DNA of 5,276 nt from an uncultured Holophagaceae bacterium (GTDB taxonomy: Bacteria; Acidobacteriota; Holophagae; Holophagales; Holophagaceae). This document shows positions 5,276 to 5,276 of this stretch, in pieces. The notes under the pieces were generated by a model that made no database searches, had not been told where the DNA came from, and worked only from the letters and a program-made list of their open reading frames with translations. The number at the start of each line of letters is the position of its first letter. The stretch's first letter is position 1. The position numbers and the translations under genes were made by a program. The stretch covers positions 1 to 5,276 of the forward strand of contig CAIYNT010000275.1 of the NCBI GenBank assembly GCA_903927605.1, given 5' to 3'.

Positions 5276-5276
5276 A

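Overview
The window is bacterial DNA of moderately high GC. It looks like the eroded edge of an integrated mobile element (plasmid-like, ICE-like or P4-satellite-like) that ends next to two chromosomal tRNA genes. I cannot fix the phylum from sequence alone. The DUF927 helicase, the IS1380-type transposase end and the small island proteins would suit proteobacteria or Acidobacteriota such as Holophagae, but this is a weak guess.

Layout, left to right. (1) 1-176: the last 57 codons of an IS1380-like transposase, + strand, cut by the window edge. (2) 177-717: somewhat AT-richer sequence with no convincing gene. (3) 718-2324: three minus-strand genes, read right to left. They are a divergent uracil-DNA-glycosylase-fold protein (2324-1698), a small helix-turn-helix protein (1586-1236) and an unrecognised 115-residue protein (1065-718) with a run of nine G just before its ATG. 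(4) about 2300-3495: the C-terminal part of a DUF927 (phage P4 alpha-like) replication helicase on the + strand. Its N-terminal half is missing and the glycosylase gene abuts the break head to head. (5) 3496-3787: about twelve copies of a 9-bp motif (GGTGTTCCC or its complement), the arrangement expected of replication iterons beside a P4-alpha-like gene. (6) 3788-4421: a small gene whose 3' half is duplicated in a tandem array of about four 124-127 bp units, with signs of a two-unit higher-order repeat. (7) 4422-4775: non-coding, with inverted repeats. (8) 4776-4988: a small basic protein of a type seen in mobile islands. (9) 5071-5275: a tRNA-Gln(CTG) and tRNA-Glu(CTC) pair with their Rho-independent terminator, all on the minus strand.

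How the parts fit. DUF927 helicase, iteron array and the small downstream gene form a recognisable replication module. It has been damaged by loss of the helicase N-terminus and by tandem expansion of the small gene. The minus-strand glycosylase/HTH/unknown cluster looks like cargo placed across the helicase gene. A glycosylase in such a place could be ordinary repair, or could act on foreign DNA as in the glycosylase-based phage defence Brig1; the sequence does not decide between these. The most distinctive signals are the chimeric glycosylase/DUF927 junction, the iteron array and the two-level tandem repeat.
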